Positions 60,365 through 64,000 of a stretch of 64,000 bases of DNA are shown one piece after another. This DNA is from Peteryoungia rhizophila. Its GTDB lineage: Bacteria; Pseudomonadota; Alphaproteobacteria; Rhizobiales; Rhizobiaceae. A model generated the notes under the pieces. That model was not told the origin of the DNA. It searched no databases and saw only the letters and a list, made by a program, of their open reading frames with translations. Every line of letters begins with the position of its first letter. Positions within the stretch are counted from its first letter, which is position 1. The DNA lies in contig NZ_STGT01000005.1 in assembly GCF_004912145.1 (NCBI RefSeq), positions 410,580-474,579 of the forward strand. The letters are read 5' to 3'. The position numbers and the translations under genes are program-made.

Positions 60365-62839
60365 TCAGGTTCCGCGGGGTTTCGCTCGGGCCGTGGCCTG
60401 TGCCGAAGCAGGCTCCTCTGGCCAGGGATGTTTCGGATAGCGGCCCCGCATCTCGGCGCGTACATCCTTCCACGATCCGGCCCAGAAGCCCGGGAGATCC
60501 CGCGTGGTCTGAATGGGTCGATGTGCAGGCGAGGTCAACTCCAGGAGCAGTGGCAATTTGCCGCCGCCGATTGCCGGATGCGTCTTCAACCCGAAGAGTT
60601 CCTGCACTCTGATCTGGAGAACCGGCTCTTCGCCGTCATAGCGGATCGGATGCGATTGCCCCGTCGGCGCGGTAAAATGCGTTGGTATGAGCCTGTCGAG
60701 CTCCCGCTGCGATCCTCCGGGCACCAGCGCCATGAGCCCGTCATGCAGGCTGCCGGCACTCACCTCTTGAAAGCGCGTCACCCCGGATTGATAGGGAACG
60801 AACCAGTCGTCGAGCCGCGCCAGAAGGCCCTCGTCGCTGGTATCCGGCCAGGGGTCACCGAGGCTGCGATACAGGAAGCCCAGGCGCTGGCGAAGCTGTT
60901 CCGCCGCCCTGGAAAAGGGAAGCGCGGCGAGGCCAACCATCCGCACTCCGTCGGCAAGCGCCCTTGCGGCCTCGCCTCCCTTGGGTTTGGCCAGGGGCTG
61001 TTCGTCGAAGACGATCGCGCCCAGCCGTGTCACCCGCCTTGCACGCACCTGACGGCTCGCCAGATCGAAGCCACTTTCATTGACAGTCCGTATGGCATTC
61101 GGTGTGAGCAATTCAATGTCGCCGCGTGTGATCTCGGCGGCGGCAAGCACGCGCGCCTGCGCGGCCTTGCCCGTCAGATCGGCAATCACCAGCAGCTCGG
61201 CCCCGGCCAGCCTTTCGCTGGCGGCGATCTCGGCACCACGCCCATTGGCCATGACGAAACGGCCCCGTCCGCCACGCTGGCGCGCAATCCGGTCAGGGAA
61301 AGCATGGATCAGCAGTGCGCCCGCGGAACTCGTCGGTACGTCGGTCGCATCATCCGTGCGATATCCGAACCCCGACGTGAGGCGTCTCGCCAGATTGCGG
61401 GCGTTGCGAGCCCGTTCTCCCTTGTCCCGGCGAAACTGCCGCAGTCTTTCGTCCAGATCGAGATCGCTCCCCCCCAATCCCTGCTCGGTCAGAAGCACCG
61501 CCAGTTCTGCGGCGGCCTGGCCCTGGCCATGTTCGGCGGCGCCGAGCACCATGGCGGCGAGCCGCGGCGGCAAACCGAAATCGCGCATGCGGCGACCCTT
61601 GGCCGTCAACAGCAAGGACTCGTCCAGCGCGCCGAGCCCGATCAGGAGCTGCCGCGCTTCCTTGAGCGTCACCGCGGGCGGCATGTCCAGCAACAGGAGC
61701 TGACCCGGGTCGGCGACACCCCAATGCGCCATGTCCAGCGCGAGACCGGAGAGGTCACTCGACAGGATTTCCGGCGGCGTGAAGGCGGGAAGTGCTGCCG
61801 TCTGTCCCACATGCCAGAGACGGATCGCAATCCCCGGCTCCGTTCGGCCGGCGCGCCCCGCGCGCTGATCTGCCGATGCCCGCGACACGCGAACCGTCTC
61901 CAGCCGTGTGATGCCCGTCGACGGCTCGTAAACGGGCAGCCGCTGCAATCCGCTGTCTATGACGACGCGCACGCTGTCGATGGTGATCGAGGTTTCTGCG
62001 ATCGAAGTCGACAGGACGACCTTGCGCGTGCCCGCCTTTGCGGGCCGTATCGCGGCATCCTGCTCGGCTTGGGCAAGCATACCGTAGAGGGGGGTGATCA
62101 CGATATCCGTCCCGATTCTCCCTTCGAGCCGCTCGGCCACGCGCCGGATTTCCGCCTGTCCCGGCAGGAAGGCGAGGATCGATCCTGTTTCCTCGGTGAG
62201 TGTCTTGAGCACGGTCGCTGCGACGGCATCTTCGACCCGCTCGTCGCCTGGCCTGTCCCGATGGCGGATTTCAACCGGAAAGCTTCGCCCTTCGCTGATG
62301 ATGACCGGCGGGTCCGAGAGCAACGCCGCGATACGCTCGACATCGAGCGTCGCCGACATCACGACCAACCGAAGATCCGGTCTGAGCGCGGATTGGGCGT
62401 CGAGCGCAAGCGCAAGGCCGAGATCGGCATCCAGAGAGCGCTCGTGAAACTCGTCGAAGATCACCGCCGCGGCACCACGGAGTTCGGGATCGTCGAGGAT
62501 CATCCGGACAAAGACGCCTTCGGTCACCACCTCGATGCGTGTCCGACCGCTGATCCGGTTGTCGAGCCGCATGCGATAGCCGACGGTTTCCCCGACCGTC
62601 TCTCCGAGCAGCGAGGCCATGCGCGATGCGGCAGCCCTGGCCGCGAGCCTCCGCGGTTCGAGCAGGATGATGCGCCCGTCGCCACGCCACGCCTGTTTCA
62701 GCAGATGTAATGGAACGAGTGTCGTCTTGCCCGCGCCGGGGGGTGCCGAGAGCACGGCACGATTGCCCGCTTCGAGAGCTCGGGCGAGGGTGCCGAGCTT
62801 GTCCGCGATCGGAAGAAGGGGAAGTGCTGGAGGGGTCAC
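60365..62839 (-). CDS. hrpB: ATP-dependent helicase HrpB
   Basis: An 824-residue DEAH-box RNA helicase-like protein; HrpB in E. coli has roles linked to antibiotic tolerance and its RNA target is not well known. The Walker A stretch is SAPPGAGKTTL (31-41); the DEAH box is a DEFHERS variant near 125, characteristic of HrpB. SIAETSITIDSV near 278-289 and SADQRAGRAGRTEPG near 330-344 are helicase motifs V and VI; the C-terminal DUF1605-type region ends in WP-rich KHPWPEEPA. GTG 62839 overlaps the stop of the preceding gene (GTGA). Confidence 0.95.
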   Translation of the reverse strand: MTPPALPLLPIADKLGTLARALEAGNRAVLSAPPGAGKTTLVPLHLLKQAWRGDGRIILLEPRRLAARAAASRMASLLGETVGETVGYRMRLDNRISGRTRIEVVTEGVFVRMILDDPELRGAAAVIFDEFHERSLDADLGLALALDAQSALRPDLRLVVMSATLDVERIAALLSDPPVIISEGRSFPVEIRHRDRPGDERVEDAVAATVLKTLTEETGSILAFLPGQAEIRRVAERLEGRIGTDIVITPLYGMLAQAEQDAAIRPAKAGTRKVVLSTSIAETSITIDSVRVVIDSGLQRLPVYEPSTGITRLETVRVSRASADQRAGRAGRTEPGIAIRLWHVGQTAALPAFTPPEILSSDLSGLALDMAHWGVADPGQLLLLDMPPAVTLKEARQLLIGLGALDESLLLTAKGRRMRDFGLPPRLAAMVLGAAEHGQGQAAAELAVLLTEQGLGGSDLDLDERLRQFRRDKGERARNARNLARRLTSGFGYRTDDATDVPTSSAGALLIHAFPDRIARQRGGRGRFVMANGRGAEIAASERLAGAELLVIADLTGKAAQARVLAAAEITRGDIELLTPNAIRTVNESGFDLASRQVRARRVTRLGAIVFDEQPLAKPKGGEAARALADGVRMVGLAALPFSRAAEQLRQRLGFLYRSLGDPWPDTSDEGLLARLDDWFVPYQSGVTRFQEVSAGSLHDGLMALVPGGSQRELDRLIPTHFTAPTGQSHPIRYDGEEPVLQIRVQELFGLKTHPAIGGGKLPLLLELTSPAHRPIQTTRDLPGFWAGSWKDVRAEMRGRYPKHPWPEEPASAQATARAKPRGT

Positions 62840-63789
62840 GATCCGGCGCTGTCCTGCCTGGCGGTCTGATAGGCGAGGATAGCACCGGCGAGATCCTCAA
62901 GAGCCGCTCCGACGGATTTGAACAGGGTGATCTCGTCCGGGCTCTTGCGTCCCTCCGCCCCCCGCACGAGTTCCGAAAGCTCCGCCTGAACATGATCCCG
63001 GGAGATGATACCGGCGGCGATCGGCTGAAGGATGTCGCCGGCCTCGGCAAAGGCGCCTTCGCGCGTATCGACAAAGACACGAGCACGTCGCACGGCTTCA
63101 TCGTCGCTCTCACGCATATCTTTCGTGAAAGCGCCGATCAGGTCGAGGTGGCTTCCGGGTTTCAGCCATTCCCCTTTGATCAACGGGCTCCGCGATAGTG
63201 TCGCACAGGAAATGATGTCGGCCTGCCGAGCGGCGGCTTCCAGATCGGCGGCAACGATTGCCGCATATCCGAGTGCGCGGGCATCCGCGGCCGCCTGCTC
63301 CGCCTTCTCCCTGTCTCGACCCCAGATCGACACCTCCGTGATCGGCCGCACGCGGCTATGGGCCTCCACCAGATTGACAGAGAGCCGACCCGTGCCGACG
63401 ACGAGCAGTCTCGACGCATCCTCCCGGGCCAGGTGTCGCGCGGCGAGGGCCGATGCTGCTGCTGTCCGCCGGGCCGTCAGTTCACCCCCGTCGATCACCG
63501 CGAGCAGCTCTCCTGTCCGTCCGGAAGAGAGAAGGTAGCTGCCATGGATCGCGGGCAGGGATCGCTTCGCATTGTCGGGAAAGACCGAGACGAGCTTCAC
63601 ACCTATATACTGGCCGGGCTGCCAGGCCGGCATCAGAAGCAGTGTCGCATCGGCCTCTCCGGGAACGGCGACATGATGATGATGGCGGACGGGCATGACA
63701 CAGTCACCCTGGAACATGGCCGCGAGAGAGGCGATGAGGGCGTCCCAGTCGAGGCAGCGGCTGGTCTGGATCTGGTCGAGGATGAGCAT
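62836..63789 (-). CDS. ornithine cyclodeaminase / mu-crystallin family protein
   Basis: A 317-residue NAD(P)-dependent enzyme of the OCD/mu-crystallin family, which includes ornithine cyclodeaminase, alanine dehydrogenase and pyrroline-2-carboxylate reductase. The ATG at 63789 has GGAG about 12 bases upstream and is preferred to 63846. The Rossmann motif is VVGTGRLSVNLVEAH near 129-143. IGVKLVSVFPDN near 62-73 carries the substrate-site lysine, and SHLDLIGAFTKDMRE near 211-225 has the catalytic aspartate. Substrate cannot be told by eye. It overlaps the hrpB start. Confidence 0.85.
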   Translation of the reverse strand: MLILDQIQTSRCLDWDALIASLAAMFQGDCVMPVRHHHHVAVPGEADATLLLMPAWQPGQYIGVKLVSVFPDNAKRSLPAIHGSYLLSSGRTGELLAVIDGGELTARRTAAASALAARHLAREDASRLLVVGTGRLSVNLVEAHSRVRPITEVSIWGRDREKAEQAAADARALGYAAIVAADLEAAARQADIISCATLSRSPLIKGEWLKPGSHLDLIGAFTKDMRESDDEAVRRARVFVDTREGAFAEAGDILQPIAAGIISRDHVQAELSELVRGAEGRKSPDEITLFKSVGAALEDLAGAILAYQTARQDSAGS

Positions 63790-64000
63790 GAAGGATCGAC
63801 TCCGGTAATGAGAGGCAGACCCTAGCAAGGCCTGCATGTCTTGCAAACGCCGAGAACGGCATGACAGGGCGCGAGATGAGGGCTGTCTGAGGGGGGAATC
63901 GCGAGACTTATGGTCTCATCTGCCACCGCCTGATTCACACTGCGGAAAATTCCATCATTATTTCAATGTGTTGCCACTTTTTTGCACTTTTGTGAAAACC
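63790..64000. other. terminal stretch without a recognised gene
   Basis: The last 211 bases hold no coding region I can support. The final 60 are AT-rich and probably part of an upstream promoter region for the leftward gene or a gene beyond the edge. No box or repeat stands out. Confidence 0.4.

Noticed and set aside
60428..62710. A 760-codon open frame on the plus strand opposite hrpB
   Set aside because: It is a shadow frame of high-GC coding sequence: residues are rich in R, G, H and P, no domain is recognisable, and hrpB on the other strand has all helicase motifs.
1..64000. tRNA or rRNA genes, insertion sequences, prophage parts, CRISPR arrays
   Set aside because: No transposase, integrase, terminal repeats, regularly spaced repeats or RNA-gene signatures were recognised; all long stretches are explained by housekeeping genes.

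Overview
This window is about 64 kb of chromosome from an alphaproteobacterium of the order Hyphomicrobiales (Rhizobiales), most likely the family Rhizobiaceae (Agrobacterium/Rhizobium/Sinorhizobium relatives). The case rests on gene order and gene types. hemE and a divergent PEP-synthase regulatory kinase flank an origin-like gap, followed by maf-aroE-coaE-dnaQ / secB / gyrB. trpFBA-accD-folC is linked to addAB. A short HprK, HPr and EIIA-Man sit directly beside the ChvG/ChvI two-component pair and pckA, and an ActR/ActS (RegA/RegB) pair lies further on. The species cannot be read from the sequence.

Layout. (1) 1-3514: leftward genes mnmE (cut by the window edge), rho, hemJ and hemE. (2) 3515-3918: the probable chromosomal replication origin, with a perfect DnaA box, a tandem pair of near boxes and many GANTC methylation sites. 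(3) 3919-14105: rightward genes for the PPDK/PEP-synthase regulator, Maf, AroE, CoaE and DnaQ, then leftward secB and fxsA, then the rightward set timA-mltA-smr-xre and gyrB. Two ParB-binding parS-like sites lie here, one inside the first codons of aroE (5371) and one after gyrB (14192). (4) 14222-22940: a nitroreductase, an intracellular PHA depolymerase, a DUF2852 membrane protein, a YgjP-type metallohydrolase and the trpFBA-accD-folC run. (5) 22993-36577, all leftward: trxA, addA/addB, murU, a tsaE-amgK fusion, divL and ahcY. (6) 36740-40569, leftward: ptsH, EIIA-Man, hprK, chvG and chvI, facing pckA across a 338-base AT-rich gap. (7) 42634-47921: arfB, alkB, then a leftward histidine and CoA run (hisB-hisH-hisA-hisF-hisE-coaA). 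(8) 48122-56959, rightward: hslVU, a DUF1402 exported protein, a cytochrome P450, a stand-alone HyuA-type protein and malate synthase G. (9) 57039-63789: an L,D-transpeptidase, MmcB, ActR, ActS, HrpB and an ornithine-cyclodeaminase-family protein.

How it works together. Most of the window is origin-proximal housekeeping and control: replication start (oriC, gyrB, dnaQ), segregation (parS), cell-cycle control (DivL, GANTC sites), envelope stress and acid sensing (ChvGI with the regulatory PTS), redox control (ActRS) and cell-wall recycling (AmgK/MurU). Transcription mostly runs away from the origin on both sides near it. I saw no rRNA, tRNA, insertion sequence, prophage or CRISPR array. The points most worth a second look are the two parS-like sites that share a one-base variant creating a GANTC methylation site, the 16-base palindrome with abutting GANTC sites before gyrB, the TsaE-AmgK fusion beside murU and divL, the loss of the zinc-ribbon cysteines in AccD, the triple half-site before ahcY, and a lysozyme-like pattern in the uncharacterised DUF1402 protein.
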